A DNA stretch of 64,000 bases from Gordonia pseudamarae (GCF_025273675.1 NZ_CP045809.1:3472001-3536000); one strand, 5' to 3'. Positions 8,864 through 18,395 are shown, numbered from the stretch's first letter. Numbers and translations are program-made. The notes: a model not told the origin generated them from the sequence alone.

Positions 8864-9319
8864 TTACCCGTCAGTACTGTCCAGTGATTGCCCGTGGTCC
8901 GATGAAACCCCTGATGAAACCTCCGGTGATACCCCGCCTCCGGGTGATTCCGGACCCTCCGCTGATTCCGGACCCTCCGCTGATTCCGGGCGGCCGGCGC
9001 TCTCGGGTGATTCCGGCCCGCCGGATGATTCCGGGCGCGCCCGAAGCCGAACCACCACCGCGTGCAACTCGTCGAGTTCGCGGGCCAGCTTCTCCAGCGC
9101 CCAGTCCACCTCGTCCTGGCGATAGCCACGGACCGCCTGCGTGAACGTCAGGGCCCGCACATCGTCCCCGGACACCCCGGCCCGCGGCAGCCGGGTCAGC
9201 GTCGTACCGCGCTCCAGCGGGGGGAGATCCTCGCCCCGGCCGAACACGAACCAGACCACCGCGAAGACCACCACCACCACGAGCGCCATCACCAGCAGAT
9301 AGATCAGGATTGTCTGCAC
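8864..9319 (-). CDS. DivIVA-domain membrane-anchored protein
   Basis: A 151-aa protein with one N-terminal membrane helix (residues 3-27, ILIYLLVMALVVVVVFAVVWF). A short DivIVA-like helix follows (about 58-85: ALTFTQAVRGYRQDEVDWAL then KLARELDEL). The last 60 residues are a disordered tail with repeated PES(x)G units (PESSGG, PESPES, PESAEG twice, PESPGG). It corresponds to Rv1209 in position and architecture. The DivIVA signature suggests a role at curved membrane or in polar growth scaffolding, but that is family inference. It is probably cotranscribed with gpgS upstream. Confidence 0.8.
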   Translation of the reverse strand: MQTILIYLLVMALVVVVVFAVVWFVFGRGEDLPPLERGTTLTRLPRAGVSGDDVRALTFTQAVRGYRQDEVDWALEKLARELDELHAVVVRLRARPESSGGPESPESAGRPESAEGPESAEGPESPGGGVSPEVSSGVSSDHGQSLDSTDG

Positions 9320-9397
9320 GCCTCCATAGTGGCACGGCGTGCCCGGCCGATCGCCGCACCCGCTCGTGGGCGGTCCATCAACTCCCGCGCCCGCCGG

Positions 9398-10429
9398 CTA
9401 CGAGGCGATCTCCTCGTCACCGGCCGCTTCCGGGCGGATGGTGCTCATCGGCGGGCGGTCTTCCAGATAGACATCGGTGGTATGCGGGCTGAACGAACCG
9501 TCGGGTTCGGCCGTGAACTGGGTCAGACCCACGTTGGAATCGGGAAAACCGCACCGCCGCATGAACGTTCCCACGATCTGCCGGCTCATCACGCCGAGCT
9601 CGATCAGTGGCCGGTTGCGGTGCGTGCGCACACCCAGATTGACCTGTCCGATGCCGTTCAGGCCGTACTTGTCGTAGGTGTCGACCAGCAGGCCGATCTC
9701 CACGCCGTAACCCGGTGCGAACGGTACCGACGACAACAGCTCACGGGTACCCGCGTACTCGCCGCCCAGCGGCTGCAGCACCGCGGTCAGATCCGGCTTC
9801 TGCGAGGCCAGCAGCGGCCTCGCGACCAGCTCGGTCACCCGGCCGCCGCCGTTGGGATCGGAGGACCCACCGGTCTTCAGCGGACGCCGGTAGTAGCCCT
9901 TCACCAGATGGATCTCCGGATTCATCAGCAACGGGCCGAGCATCTTGGGCACGAACATCGGATCGGGATCGATCAGGTCCGAGTCGACGAAGGCGATCAG
10001 GTCTCCGCCGGTGACCGCGATCGAACGCCACAGCACCTCACCCTTGCCCTTGACGGGTTCGAGTTCGGGCACCGCCTCCTCACGGCTGATCACCCGCGCG
10101 CCCGCCGCCGTGGCACGCTCGGCGGTGGCGTCGGTCGACCCGGAGTCGAGAACGATGACCTCGTCGACCAGATCCGGGTACAGCGGCATGATCGAGGCGA
10201 TCACGTCGGCGACCGTCTCCTCCTCATTGAGCGCGGGCAGCACCACCGAGATGGTGCGGCCGTCCTTGGCGGCGACGAGCTCCTCGATCGTCCAGTCGGG
10301 CTGTTCCCAGGTGTGCGTGACGGACCAGTCCCGCCTGGGGCTGCCCGTGTCGGCCGGTGCGGGCCACATCGCGGCCTTGTCGCGCGTGCTGATCTTGCTC
10401 GGCGTGCGTCGCTTGGCTGGTTTGGTCAT
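9398..10429 (-). CDS. gpgS: Glucosyl-3-phosphoglycerate synthase
   Basis: A 343-aa GT-A (GT81) enzyme that transfers glucose from UDP-glucose to 3-phosphoglycerate, the first step of methylglucose lipopolysaccharide synthesis in mycobacteria (Rv1208). Visible are VVLPALNEEETVADVIASI (donor entry), VLDSGSTDAT, the metal-binding DSD in LIAFVDSDLIDPDP, and the acceptor-side block KGYYRRPLK with GGRVTELVARPLL and PLGGEYAGTRELL. The ATG overlaps the folP2 stop by 4 bp (ATGA), so it is translationally coupled to the dihydropteroate synthase homologue, as in M. tuberculosis. Confidence 0.96.
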   Translation of the reverse strand: MTKPAKRRTPSKISTRDKAAMWPAPADTGSPRRDWSVTHTWEQPDWTIEELVAAKDGRTISVVLPALNEEETVADVIASIMPLYPDLVDEVIVLDSGSTDATAERATAAGARVISREEAVPELEPVKGKGEVLWRSIAVTGGDLIAFVDSDLIDPDPMFVPKMLGPLLMNPEIHLVKGYYRRPLKTGGSSDPNGGGRVTELVARPLLASQKPDLTAVLQPLGGEYAGTRELLSSVPFAPGYGVEIGLLVDTYDKYGLNGIGQVNLGVRTHRNRPLIELGVMSRQIVGTFMRRCGFPDSNVGLTQFTAEPDGSFSPHTTDVYLEDRPPMSTIRPEAAGDEEIAS

Positions 10430-11292
10430 GCAAGTCCCCTGACTGTTCGGGCGGGAGCTCTCGTTCCCGCTATGGCAGCGACCATGTCGACCACGCGTCG
10501 GGTGGCGGCAACCTCGTGCACACGAAACATCCGGGCGCCGTCGGCGGCGGCCAATGCTGTTGCGGCGAGTGTTCCCTCCAGCCGGTCTGCGAGATCCACA
10601 CCAAGAGTCTCCCCCACAAAATCCTTGTTACTCAGCGCCATCAACACCGGCCAACCGGTATTAACAAGATCTTTCAGCTGACGTAACAAGGCCAATCCGT
10701 GGAAAGTGTTTTTCCCGAAATCGTGCGTCGGGTCGATAACGATCGAGTCGCGGGCCACGCCCACGGCCAGCGCCCGATCGGCGGCCGAGGTCACCTCGGC
10801 GAGCACATCGGACACCACGTCGTCGTAGGCGACGCGGTGCGGACGGGTACGCACCCGCGCCCCGCCCGTGTGCGAGCACACGATGCCCGCGCCCATCGTC
10901 GCGGCCACCGACACCAACTCCGGGTCGGCCCCGGCCCAGGTGTCATTGATCAGGTCGGCGCCTTCGGCGCAGGCCTTGGCGGCCACCTCCGCGCGCCAGG
11001 TGTCGACGCTGATGAGCACGTCGGGGTACTGCTCCCGGATCCAGCCGATCATGCCCACGACCCGCTGCGCCTCGGTGGCGGCGTCCACCTCCTCGCCGGG
11101 CCCCGCCTTGACCCCGCCGATGTCGATGACGTCGGCGCCCTCGGCGACAACCCGGTGCACCCGCGCCTGCGCGGGTGCGTCGGCAAAGCTCGCACCCCGG
11201 TCGTAGAACGAATCCGGGGTGCGGTTGACGATGGCCATCACGAGCGCGCGGTCGGTTGCCACCGGACGGCCGCACAGGGTTGGCCAGATCAT
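10426..11292 (-). CDS. folP2: Dihydropteroate synthase homologue FolP2
   Basis: A 288-aa TIM-barrel pterin-binding protein. The DHPS signature MAIVNRTPDSFYDRGASF is present (about 19-36), followed by GADVIDIGGVKAGPG, ISVDTWRAEVA, DLINDTWAGAD and IVIDPTHDFGKN. It groups with Rv1207 (folP2), which by published work does not replace the true folP1 and may have a different substrate, so sulfonamide-target activity should not be assumed. It is the first gene of a coupled pair with gpgS. Confidence 0.93.
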   Translation of the reverse strand: MIWPTLCGRPVATDRALVMAIVNRTPDSFYDRGASFADAPAQARVHRVVAEGADVIDIGGVKAGPGEEVDAATEAQRVVGMIGWIREQYPDVLISVDTWRAEVAAKACAEGADLINDTWAGADPELVSVAATMGAGIVCSHTGGARVRTRPHRVAYDDVVSDVLAEVTSAADRALAVGVARDSIVIDPTHDFGKNTFHGLALLRQLKDLVNTGWPVLMALSNKDFVGETLGVDLADRLEGTLAATALAAADGARMFRVHEVAATRRVVDMVAAIAGTRAPARTVRGLA

Positions 11293-11425
11293 GGGTTCCC
11301 CACTGTCATACTTCCCACACTAACGGCACCCGGTGAATATCCCCGGCCCCGTCCCGCGCGGGCGGTCGCCGCCCCGGGGCCGTCAGCCGGCCCCGGGAAC
11401 AGCCCCGGCCCGGCGCGCCCGGGCG

Positions 11426-13201
11426 CTACCCGCGCGGAACCTTCGCGGCGGCGACATCGGCGACGTACCCGTCGTAGAAGGGGACATAGCCCTTCATCCG
11501 GCCGGCGAGCACGTACAGCGGGTCACCGCCCGCCTCGCCGTAGCCCTCGTTGCGCAACTCCACCTTGCGGGTCTTGAACGTGGAGGTCGCCTCCAGTTCG
11601 TCGACGATGCGCACGAACAGCGGGATCGCGTACCCGGGCAGCGTGTCGTAGAGATGTGCGGCCAGTTTCACCGGGTCCAGGCTCTGCCCGTCATACAGCT
11701 TCACCGCGACCATGCCGGCCTTGCCATCGGTACCCGGGATCGCCACACCGTAGGCGACGGCCTGCTCGACCCCGTCGACCACGTCGACCGCGCCCTCGAC
11801 CTCGGTGGTGGCGACGTTCTCACCCTTCCACCGAAAGGTATCGCCGAGTCGGTCGACGAACGAGACATGCGAGAAGCCCTGATCGTGTACCAGATCACCG
11901 GAGTTGAAGTAGGCGTCACCGTCCTTGAAGGCATCGCGGATCACCTTCTTCTCGGTCTCCTGGGCGTCGGTGTAGCCGTCGAGCGGGACCCGGTCGCTGA
12001 TCTGGGCGAGCAACAGGCCCGTACCACCCTTACCCACCTTGGAGAGGCGTCCCTTGGCATCCCGCTTGGGGCTGCCGTCGTCGTTGTAGTCGACGATCAC
12101 GTACGGCAACGGGCAGAACCCGGCGGTCTTGTCGACGCTGAACGCGTTGATGAAGGCGATGTTGAGTTCGCTCGCGCCGTAGAACTCGACGATCCGGTCG
12201 ATACCGAATCGCTGCGCGAACTCTTCCCAGATGTCCGGGCGCATACCGTTGCCGACGATCAGGCGCACCGAGTGCCCGCGATCGGTCTCCTTGGGCGGCT
12301 GCGCGGCCAAGTACCGGCACAGTTCACCGATGTAGCAGAATGCGGTGGCGCGGTTGAGGATCACGTCGTCCCAGAATTTCGACGCCGAGAACTTGCGGCC
12401 GATCGCCACACACGCCCCACCGGCCAGGACCGATCCGAGCGACACCGACAGCGCGTTGTTGTGGTACAGCGGCAGCGCTACGTACATGGTGTCGTCGTGA
12501 TGCAGCCGCACCCCGAGACCACCGATTCCCGAATAGTTGGCCAGCCAGCGGTTATGGCTCATGACGCTGGCCTTGGGCAGGCCGGTGGTGCCGGAGGTGA
12601 AGATGTAGAACGCGTCGGTGGCGGCGGGCAGTTCCTTGGTGATCGCCGGATCGGTGTCGGGTTTGCCGTCGGCGGCCACGTTCAGCGCGGTGAAGTCGAA
12701 GGCCCGCGGCGGCAACGCGGCCGACGACACCGAGTGATACACGTCGGCGCACTCGGGGTCGTACACCAGAACCTTGGCCTGGAGTAGCGACAGGCTGTGC
12801 TCGGCGACATCCCCGAGCTGGTTGTAGTTCATCATTCCCGCGGTCGCGCCGAGTTTGACCGTGGCCAGGATGACGTACAGATCGGTCGGGCAGTTCTTCG
12901 ACAGGATCGCCACCACGTCGCCGCTACCGACGCCGTTCTCCACGAGTACCGCCGCGTACCGGTTCACCAGGCGGTTGGCCTCGCCGTAAGAGGTGGTGAC
13001 GCCCTCGAACCGCACGAACGGGCGCTCCGGATGCGCCTTCGCCAGGTTCTGGAAGATCAGGCCGATGGTCTTCTTCATCGAAGGCGAACGCAGGACCAGA
13101 CCCGGAGCGTGCTTGACGATGCCCGGAATGTCGGGGGCCATCTTCACCAGTCCGCGTGCCACGTCGGCCACACCGACTGTCTTACGATCGTCGTTGCCCA
13201 T
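11426..13201 (-). CDS. fadD6: Long-chain fatty-acid-CoA synthetase FadD6
   Basis: A 591-aa ANL-superfamily enzyme of the very-long-chain/fatty-acid transport type. The ATP loop YIFTSGTTGLPKA is at about 203, with VEFYGASELN (A5) and YFNSGDLVHDQGFSHVSFVDRLGDTFRWKGENVATTEVE split over A7-A8. The C-terminus KTRKVELRNEGY is also conserved. The ATG at 13201 is preceded by AGGGGAGA at good spacing and begins the conserved MGNDDRKT region; the frame is open 105 bp further upstream without conservation. The locus order (Rv1206) is conserved between folP2 and the LOG gene. Confidence 0.94.
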   Translation of the reverse strand: MGNDDRKTVGVADVARGLVKMAPDIPGIVKHAPGLVLRSPSMKKTIGLIFQNLAKAHPERPFVRFEGVTTSYGEANRLVNRYAAVLVENGVGSGDVVAILSKNCPTDLYVILATVKLGATAGMMNYNQLGDVAEHSLSLLQAKVLVYDPECADVYHSVSSAALPPRAFDFTALNVAADGKPDTDPAITKELPAATDAFYIFTSGTTGLPKASVMSHNRWLANYSGIGGLGVRLHHDDTMYVALPLYHNNALSVSLGSVLAGGACVAIGRKFSASKFWDDVILNRATAFCYIGELCRYLAAQPPKETDRGHSVRLIVGNGMRPDIWEEFAQRFGIDRIVEFYGASELNIAFINAFSVDKTAGFCPLPYVIVDYNDDGSPKRDAKGRLSKVGKGGTGLLLAQISDRVPLDGYTDAQETEKKVIRDAFKDGDAYFNSGDLVHDQGFSHVSFVDRLGDTFRWKGENVATTEVEGAVDVVDGVEQAVAYGVAIPGTDGKAGMVAVKLYDGQSLDPVKLAAHLYDTLPGYAIPLFVRIVDELEATSTFKTRKVELRNEGYGEAGGDPLYVLAGRMKGYVPFYDGYVADVAAAKVPRG

Positions 13202-13323
13202 ATGTTTCGGATCTCCCCTGGTCTTCTGGCCACAGCCATCGAGTGCACACGTGAACACCGGATACCCTGAGGCCGGCCCCCCGCAGGGAACCGTCACCGC
13301 CGGCACCGGTGGTGCAGATCACT

Positions 13324-13869
13324 TTACCGGCCGGTAGCAAGTTCGAGCGCACCGACCACCGAATCGACCACCAGCAACCGGTCCATGGCCCGCCGCGACA
13401 CGAACCCGTCGGCCAGGCGGGCGTTGAGCCAGTCCAGCAGCGGCGCGTAGAAGCCCTCCGGATCGAGCAGGACGACCGGCTTGTCGTGCATCCCGAGGAA
13501 GCCACCGGTCCACGTCTCGAACAGTTCCTCGAGCGTGCCGATCCCCCCGGGGAGAGTGATGAACGCGTCGGCGCGGTCGTCCATCGCCTGCTTGCGCTGA
13601 CGCATCGTGTCGGTGACGATCAGCTCGTCGGCGTCGACGTCGGCCACCTCCCGCTCCATCAGCGCGGTGGGGATGATCCCGACGGTGCGACCGCCGCCCG
13701 CACGCACCGCCCGGGCCAGCGCACCCATCATCGATACATTGCCGCCGCCCGAGACCAGGGTGTGACCGCCCGCGGCGATCGCCGCACCCACCTCCGCCGC
13801 CAGATCCAGGTAGTGCCCGTCGACCGGACCGGAGGCGCAGTACACGCAGATCGTGATCGGGGCACTCAT
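13324..13869 (-). CDS. LOG-family protein (cytokinin riboside 5'-monophosphate phosphoribohydrolase type)
   Basis: A 181-aa Rossmann-like LOG protein. The active-site motif PGGIGTLEELFETW is present, as is the dimer/substrate segment LVSGGGNVSMMGALARAV; MRQRKQAM precedes it. This matches Rv1205, which releases free cytokinins from nucleotide forms in mycobacteria. The ATG overlaps the stop of the upstream LOG gene by 4 bp, so the two are cotranslated. Substrate preference cannot be judged from sequence; TIGR00730 family members also act on AMP. Confidence 0.92.
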   Translation of the reverse strand: MSAPITICVYCASGPVDGHYLDLAAEVGAAIAAGGHTLVSGGGNVSMMGALARAVRAGGGRTVGIIPTALMEREVADVDADELIVTDTMRQRKQAMDDRADAFITLPGGIGTLEELFETWTGGFLGMHDKPVVLLDPEGFYAPLLDWLNARLADGFVSRRAMDRLLVVDSVVGALELATGR

Positions 13870-14669
13870 CGGACCAGCCGTCCGTTATCGTCCTTGCCAC
13901 AGGTGGGGCACGCGGTTTTCACGATCTCCACGGCCTCCTCGGGGGTGTCGACCACGTGCAGCAGATCCAGGTCATCGACCGCGATCATCCCCTCCCCGAG
14001 CAGCCGCTCACGCATCCAGTCGATCAGGCCACCCCAGTACTCACGGCCGATCAGCACGATCGGAAACCGCCCGACCTTCTTGGTCTGCACCAGGGTCAAC
14101 GCCTCGAAAAGCTCATCGAGGGTGCCGAAGCCGCCCGGGAGGCAGACGAACGCCTGCGCGTACTTGACGAACATCGTCTTACGCACGAAGAAATACCGGA
14201 AATTCATGCCGACATCGACCCACGGGTTGATGTGCTGCTCGAAGGGCAACTCGATGTTCAGACCGATTGACTGGGTGCCGGCGTCGTAGGCACCACGGTT
14301 GGCGGCCTCCATGACACCCGGACCGCCGCCGGTGATCACCGCGTAGCCGGCCTCCCCGAGCGCCTGACCGAGCCGGACGGCCAGATGGTAGGCCTCGGTG
14401 TCCGGTTTGATGCGGGCAGACCCGAACACCGTGACCGCCTCGGCCACCTCACTCATCGCGTCGAAGCCGGCGACGAACTCGGACTGGATGCGCAGTACCC
14501 GCCACGAATCGCGGACGGTGCGGTCCACCCGCAGGTTGGGGTCACGCGGGTCAACCCAGGCCAGCAGATGCCGGTCGGTGGTCTCCTCGGACGGGTCGCG
14601 GCGAAACATGATCGGTCCGGCGTAGCTGGCCGACGTATCCGGGGTGGGCGGCAGATCTGGTTGACTCAC
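13866..14669 (-). CDS. Second LOG-family protein, long form
   Basis: A 267-aa LOG-family protein with an N-terminal extension of about 75 residues before TVFGSARIKPDTEAY. Motifs are ITGGGPGVMEAANRGAYDAG, FRYFFVRKTMFVKYAQAF and LPGGFGTLDELFEALTL. A C-terminal CPTCGKD adds a Cys pair. The GTG start at 14669 has an AGGAGA site at 14675-14680. The IS110 transposase stop codon is at 14684, so the element ends essentially at this ribosome-binding site and the native promoter has been displaced. It is followed by the second LOG gene in a coupled pair. Confidence 0.92.
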   Translation of the reverse strand: MSQPDLPPTPDTSASYAGPIMFRRDPSEETTDRHLLAWVDPRDPNLRVDRTVRDSWRVLRIQSEFVAGFDAMSEVAEAVTVFGSARIKPDTEAYHLAVRLGQALGEAGYAVITGGGPGVMEAANRGAYDAGTQSIGLNIELPFEQHINPWVDVGMNFRYFFVRKTMFVKYAQAFVCLPGGFGTLDELFEALTLVQTKKVGRFPIVLIGREYWGGLIDWMRERLLGEGMIAVDDLDLLHVVDTPEEAVEIVKTACPTCGKDDNGRLVR

Positions 14670-14683
14670 GCGTTTCTCCTATG

Positions 14684-15751
14684 TCAAGCCGCTTGGGCGA
14701 GGGCGGTCGTCGCGGCGGCGTGATCGGCGGTCATGCGGTTGAATACGACGCGCGCGAGGCGCCGTTTGAGGCATCGCAGGGCCTCGGGTGTGGACATGCC
14801 TTCGGCCTTCTTCTTCTCGTAGTAGGCCCGGCCGAGGCCATCGAGTCGGATCTGGGTGACGGCTACGCGGTGGATGGCTGCGTTCAGTTGTCTGTTGCCT
14901 GACCTGGTGAGCCGGACCCGGCCCTTGGTGTTGCCCGACCAGACCGGGATCGGCGCGATCCCGGCATGCCGGGCGAACGCTGCCTCGGATTTGAACCGGC
15001 TGATGCCGGCGGCTTCACCGACTAGCTTGGCCGCGGTCAGGGCGCCAACACCGGGCATGGCCAGCAGCGTCGGCGCGGCCTGCTCGACCAGCCCCGCGAT
15101 CCGCCGCTGGAGCTGGTTGATCCGCACCGTCAGATCGACGATGTCAGCGAGCTCGTCACGGGCCAGTTCGGCCACGATCCCGGGCGCGCCAGCGAGCCGG
15201 TCAGCAAGGATCTGCTGGTGCTTGGCCAGGTCTAGAGACGTCGCCTTCGGCGCCCATGCAGGGTCGAGTTCGTGGACGCGCCACAGTAGTCGGTTGATCG
15301 TCGCCGTGCGGTGTTTGACCAGGTCATCACGCCTGTCGACCAGCAGCTTCAGCTCCCGCGACTGCTCATCATGGGAGGCGATCGGAAGGTCCGGCTCGCG
15401 TAACGCGGCCCGGGCGACCGCGAGCGCGTCGATCGGGTCCGACTTGCCCCGCGTGCGGGCGGTACGTCGCTGCTCGGCCATCATCTTCGGCGGCACCCGC
15501 ACCACCTGCTGGCCCACGGTCAACAGATCACGCTCAAGTCGTGCTGAGAGGTGGCGGCAGTCTTCGATCGCCCACAGCAGCTCGGTCCCGAACCGTTCAC
15601 GCGCCCACGCGACGGCCTTGCGATGGCCAGCGGAGTCCGCGTCGAACGTCTTGTGGCCGAGCTCGCGGCCAGCCTCATCGACAGCGACAAACGTGTGCGT
15701 CCGCTTGTGTACGTCGGCTCCAACAACAACCATGGTGGTTGCCTCCTTCAC
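14684..15751 (-). CDS. IS110-family DEDD transposase
   Basis: A 355-aa recombinase. The N-terminal RuvC-like domain (1 to about 160) has the acidic residues in VGADVHKRTHTFVAVDEAG, LLWAIEDCRHLSARLERDLL and GKSDPIDALAVARAAL. The middle is coiled-coil (LVDRRDDLVKHRTATINRLL). The C-terminal Tnp_20 domain starts at MPGVGALTAAKLVGE and contains HAGIAPIPVWSGNTKG and LTRSGNRQLNAAIHR, where the nucleophilic Ser of IS110 enzymes lies. The frame is intact, so the element may be active. It is read in the same direction as the downstream LOG gene, whose start is 15 bp beyond this stop, so read-through expression of that gene is likely. Confidence 0.95.
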   Translation of the reverse strand: MKEATTMVVVGADVHKRTHTFVAVDEAGRELGHKTFDADSAGHRKAVAWARERFGTELLWAIEDCRHLSARLERDLLTVGQQVVRVPPKMMAEQRRTARTRGKSDPIDALAVARAALREPDLPIASHDEQSRELKLLVDRRDDLVKHRTATINRLLWRVHELDPAWAPKATSLDLAKHQQILADRLAGAPGIVAELARDELADIVDLTVRINQLQRRIAGLVEQAAPTLLAMPGVGALTAAKLVGEAAGISRFKSEAAFARHAGIAPIPVWSGNTKGRVRLTRSGNRQLNAAIHRVAVTQIRLDGLGRAYYEKKKAEGMSTPEALRCLKRRLARVVFNRMTADHAAATTALAQAA

Positions 15752-15990
15752 TCAGATGCGAGGACGATTGGGCCGGTCGGCGGACACATCTCAGTCGGGG
15801 CGACGCCACGCTCCTATCAAGTCACGCCGGCCGGTCCTTCACACCCGATGCCGGCAAAACGCATGCTCGTCAGCCCGAAGGCGACACCAACGCTATGAGC
15901 CAGGCACCGAATGCTCAGGATCCAACCAGCCACCGATGGCGGCTGCCTTAACCCTGACACTGACGCAACGCTAGCAGCGCGTGACAGCTC
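15752..15990 (-). ncRNA. Candidate bridge-RNA leader of the IS110 element
   Basis: About 240 bp upstream of the transposase start contains no coding frame and sits where members of the IS110 subgroup encode the structured bridge RNA that pairs with target and donor DNA. It has several GC-rich self-complementary patches (for example CGCCGGCCGG near 15825). The RNA itself, its loops and its ends cannot be defined by eye; this call rests on position and family knowledge. Confidence 0.45.
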
Positions 15991-16027
15991 GTTTCGGGAT
16001 TGAAACGATTCTGCCCCGGCCAATCGA

Positions 16028-17146
16028 TCAGGCCGACAGATAGCCGCGCAACAGATCGGTCACCTCACGGATCTGACTCGTCGGCACCCGTTCGTCGGCG
16101 CGGTGCGCCAGGCTCGGATCGCCCGGCCCCAGATTGACCGCCGGAATCCCGAGCGCGGAGAACCGGGACACGTCGGTCCACCCGAACTTCGCCCGGAACC
16201 GCCCTGACGCGGCCGCCACCAGCGCCGCCGCGGCCGGATGCGCCAGACCCGGCAGCGCCCCCGCCGCCGCATCGGTGAGTTCGAGCGTGACCGATCCCGA
16301 ATCGAGCTGAGCGGCGAACACCTCCCGGACATGCGCCAGCGCGGTGTCGATGCTCCGGTCGGGTGCGAACCGGAAGTTCACGTCGACGTGCGCCGCATCC
16401 GGGATGACATTGCCCGCGACGCCACCGCCGATCGCCACCGCCGAAAGCCCCTCACGGTATTCGCAGCCGTCGATGTCCACACGGCGCGGCTGGTAGGACG
16501 CCAACGTGGTGAGCACATCGCCGAGCTTGTGAACGGCGTTGTCCCCCATCCACGATCGGGCCGAATGCGCGCGTGTTCCACCGGCCGTCAGGCGTACCCG
16601 CAGCGTGCCCTGACAGCCCGCCTCGATGAGGCCCGACGTCGGCTCGCCGAGGATCGCCACGTCGGCGGCCAGCCAGTGCGGCAGATCGCGTTGGATGTGC
16701 CCGAGACCGTTGAACTCGGCGGCGATCTCCTCACAGTCGTAGAACACCAACGTCAGATCGTGTGCCGGGTTCTCCAGGGTCGCCGCCAGATGCAGGAACA
16801 CCGCGTCACCCGATTTCATGTCGGTCGTACCGCACCCGTGCAGGAACTCGTCGTCGATGCCGTAGTGCTCGTCGAAACCCGAACCCCGGCGGTGCGGAAC
16901 GTTCCCGGCGATAGGCACTGTGTCGAGATGCCCGGCGAGCAGCACCCGTGTCGGCAAACCACGATCGGTGCGGGCGAGCACGCAGTTGCCGTGCCGGACC
17001 ACGTCGAAACCGCTGGTCTGCGCCCGCAACGCCGCTTCCACCGCATCGGCGATCAAGCTCTCGTCGCGCGACACGCTCTCGATATCGACCAGAGCCGCGG
17101 TCAGTTCGACGGGATCGGCGCTCAGGTCCAGCTGCGGGATGCTCAC
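16028..17146 (-). CDS. dapE: Succinyl-diaminopimelate desuccinylase
   Basis: A 372-aa M20-family di-zinc amidohydrolase that releases succinate from N-succinyl-L,L-diaminopimelate. Metal-binding motifs are [13 protein letters not shown] (His, Asp), [12 protein letters not shown] (bridging Asp) and [15 protein letters not shown] (catalytic and ligand Glu pair), then [16 protein letters not shown]. The dimerisation domain carries [17 protein letters not shown], and the final ligand is the His in [13 protein letters not shown]. It is divergent from dapD (136 bp apart), which makes the succinylated precursor earlier in the pathway. The IS110 element lies directly downstream. Confidence 0.96.
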   Translation of the reverse strand: MSIPQLDLSADPVELTAALVDIESVSRDESLIADAVEAALRAQTSGFDVVRHGNCVLARTDRGLPTRVLLAGHLDTVPIAGNVPHRRGSGFDEHYGIDDEFLHGCGTTDMKSGDAVFLHLAATLENPAHDLTLVFYDCEEIAAEFNGLGHIQRDLPHWLAADVAILGEPTSGLIEAGCQGTLRVRLTAGGTRAHSARSWMGDNAVHKLGDVLTTLASYQPRRVDIDGCEYREGLSAVAIGGGVAGNVIPDAAHVDVNFRFAPDRSIDTALAHVREVFAAQLDSGSVTLELTDAAAGALPGLAHPAAAALVAAASGRFRAKFGWTDVSRFSALGIPAVNLGPGDPSLAHRADERVPTSQIREVTDLLRGYLSA

Positions 17147-17269
17147 ACGTCCACGGTAGTCGGCGCCCCGCCACGAATCCCACCGTCGGGTTGGCCCTTC
17201 CCGTTCACCTCATCGCATTCACCGCCGCAGCCGGACACATCGGCGCGGCCCGCACCCGCGGGCAGGCCG

Positions 17270-17275
17270 TAAACT
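17270..17275 (+). promoter_or_regulatory. -10 box for leaderless dapD transcript
   Basis: TAAACT ends 7 nt before the GTG at 17283, and no Shine-Dalgarno is present. It supports the GTG as the start. Confidence 0.5.
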
Positions 17276-17282
17276 GCACCAC

Positions 17283-18233
17283 GTGACTGGAGCAATCGCA
17301 ACTGGTATCGCCACCCTGACCGACGACGGCGCCGTCCTCGACACCTGGTTCCCCGAACCCGCACTCGAGAACGATGTCGCCACCACCGGCACGGAGATCC
17401 TCGACCTCGCCGACATCCCCGCCGACCTCGAACCGCTCGTGGGCACCGACGAGGCACGCGGGGTCAAGATCGTCGCGGTCCGCACGTCCATCGCCGACAT
17501 CGCCGCCGCCCCCATCGACGCCCACGACGTGTACCTGCGACTGCATCTGCTCTCGCACCGGCTCGTCGCACCCCACGGGATCAACCTCGACGGCCAGTTC
17601 GGGCTGCTCACCAACGTGGTGTGGACCAACCACGGCCCGTGCGCCGTCGACGGATTCGAGAAGACGCGGCTGCGGCTACGGGCCCGCGGCCCCGTGACCG
17701 TCACCCACATCGACAAGTTCCCACGGATGGTCGACTACGTGATCCCCACCGGCATCCGGATCGGTGACGCCGACCGTGTGCGACTGGGCGCACACCTGGC
17801 ATCCGGTACCACCGTCATGCACGAGGGTTTCGTCAACTTCAACGCCGGCACCCTCGGCACCTCGATGGTCGAGGGCCGTATCTCGGCGGGCGTCGTCGTC
17901 GGCGACGGCTCGGACGTGGGCGGCGGTGCGTCGACCATGGGCACACTGTCCGGCGGCGGCAAAGAGATCATCGCACTCGGCGAACGGTGCCTGCTCGGCG
18001 CGAACTCCGGCTGCGGTATCCCGCTCGGCGACGACTGCGTCATCGAGGCCGGACTGTACGTCACCGCCGGCACCAAGGTGACCGGCCCCGACGGCACCCG
18101 GGTCAGCGCCCGCGATTTCGCCGGCGCCTCCAACCTGCTGTTCCGTCGCAACAGCATCACCGGCGCCGTCGAGGTACTGCCCTGGAAGGGCGACGGCATC
18201 GCCCTCAACCACATCCTGCATAAAAACGACTGA
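17283..18233 (+). CDS. dapD: 2,3,4,5-tetrahydropyridine-2,6-dicarboxylate N-succinyltransferase
   Basis: A 316-aa trimeric left-handed beta-helix enzyme of the actinobacterial DapD class. It succinylates tetrahydrodipicolinate in the lysine/mDAP pathway. Features are the N-terminal domain with [17 protein letters not shown], the hexapeptide-repeat section from [17 protein letters not shown] through [19 protein letters not shown], and [19 protein letters not shown] at the active site. The C-terminal [16 protein letters not shown] is also typical. The GTG start is supported by a TAAACT box. A 13-bp perfect hairpin 45 bp after the stop ends the transcript. Confidence 0.97.
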   Translation: MTGAIATGIATLTDDGAVLDTWFPEPALENDVATTGTEILDLADIPADLEPLVGTDEARGVKIVAVRTSIADIAAAPIDAHDVYLRLHLLSHRLVAPHGINLDGQFGLLTNVVWTNHGPCAVDGFEKTRLRLRARGPVTVTHIDKFPRMVDYVIPTGIRIGDADRVRLGAHLASGTTVMHEGFVNFNAGTLGTSMVEGRISAGVVVGDGSDVGGGASTMGTLSGGGKEIIALGERCLLGANSGCGIPLGDDCVIEAGLYVTAGTKVTGPDGTRVSARDFAGASNLLFRRNSITGAVEVLPWKGDGIALNHILHKND

Positions 18234-18277
18234 GCCTCGCGACGCGCCCACGTCGCGTTCACATCTGACCTTGCCCG

Positions 18278-18311
18278 TGGTTTCGGTCCGTCGACAGGCG
18301 GACCGAAACCA
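18278..18311. terminator. 13-bp perfect hairpin between convergent dapD and DUF262 gene
   Basis: TGGTTTCGGTCCG (18278-18290) pairs exactly with CGGACCGAAACCA (18299-18311) around an 8-nt loop. No T-tract follows, which is common for high-GC terminators. It can serve both flanking genes. Confidence 0.75.
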
Positions 18312-18395
18312 TGACGCGGAGCAAGATCCACCCCCAGACGATAAGTCAGGTGACGCCGTCACGTTCAAAGGCTGCCGTGAGAGGGGCATCGCTCG

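Larger units (their letters stand above)
14681..16000 (-). mobile_element. IS110-family insertion sequence (left boundary approximate)
   Basis: It consists of one DEDD transposase gene (14684-15751) and a long non-coding stretch upstream of it. The right end must lie at about 14681-14684, because the next gene's ribosome-binding site (14675-14680) starts right after the transposase stop. The left end lies before the dapE stop codon (16028) and is not resolved; 16000 is a placeholder. No terminal inverted repeats or target duplication were seen, as expected for IS110. In M. tuberculosis the LOG gene and dapE are near neighbours, consistent with insertion into a conserved locus. Confidence 0.85.
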
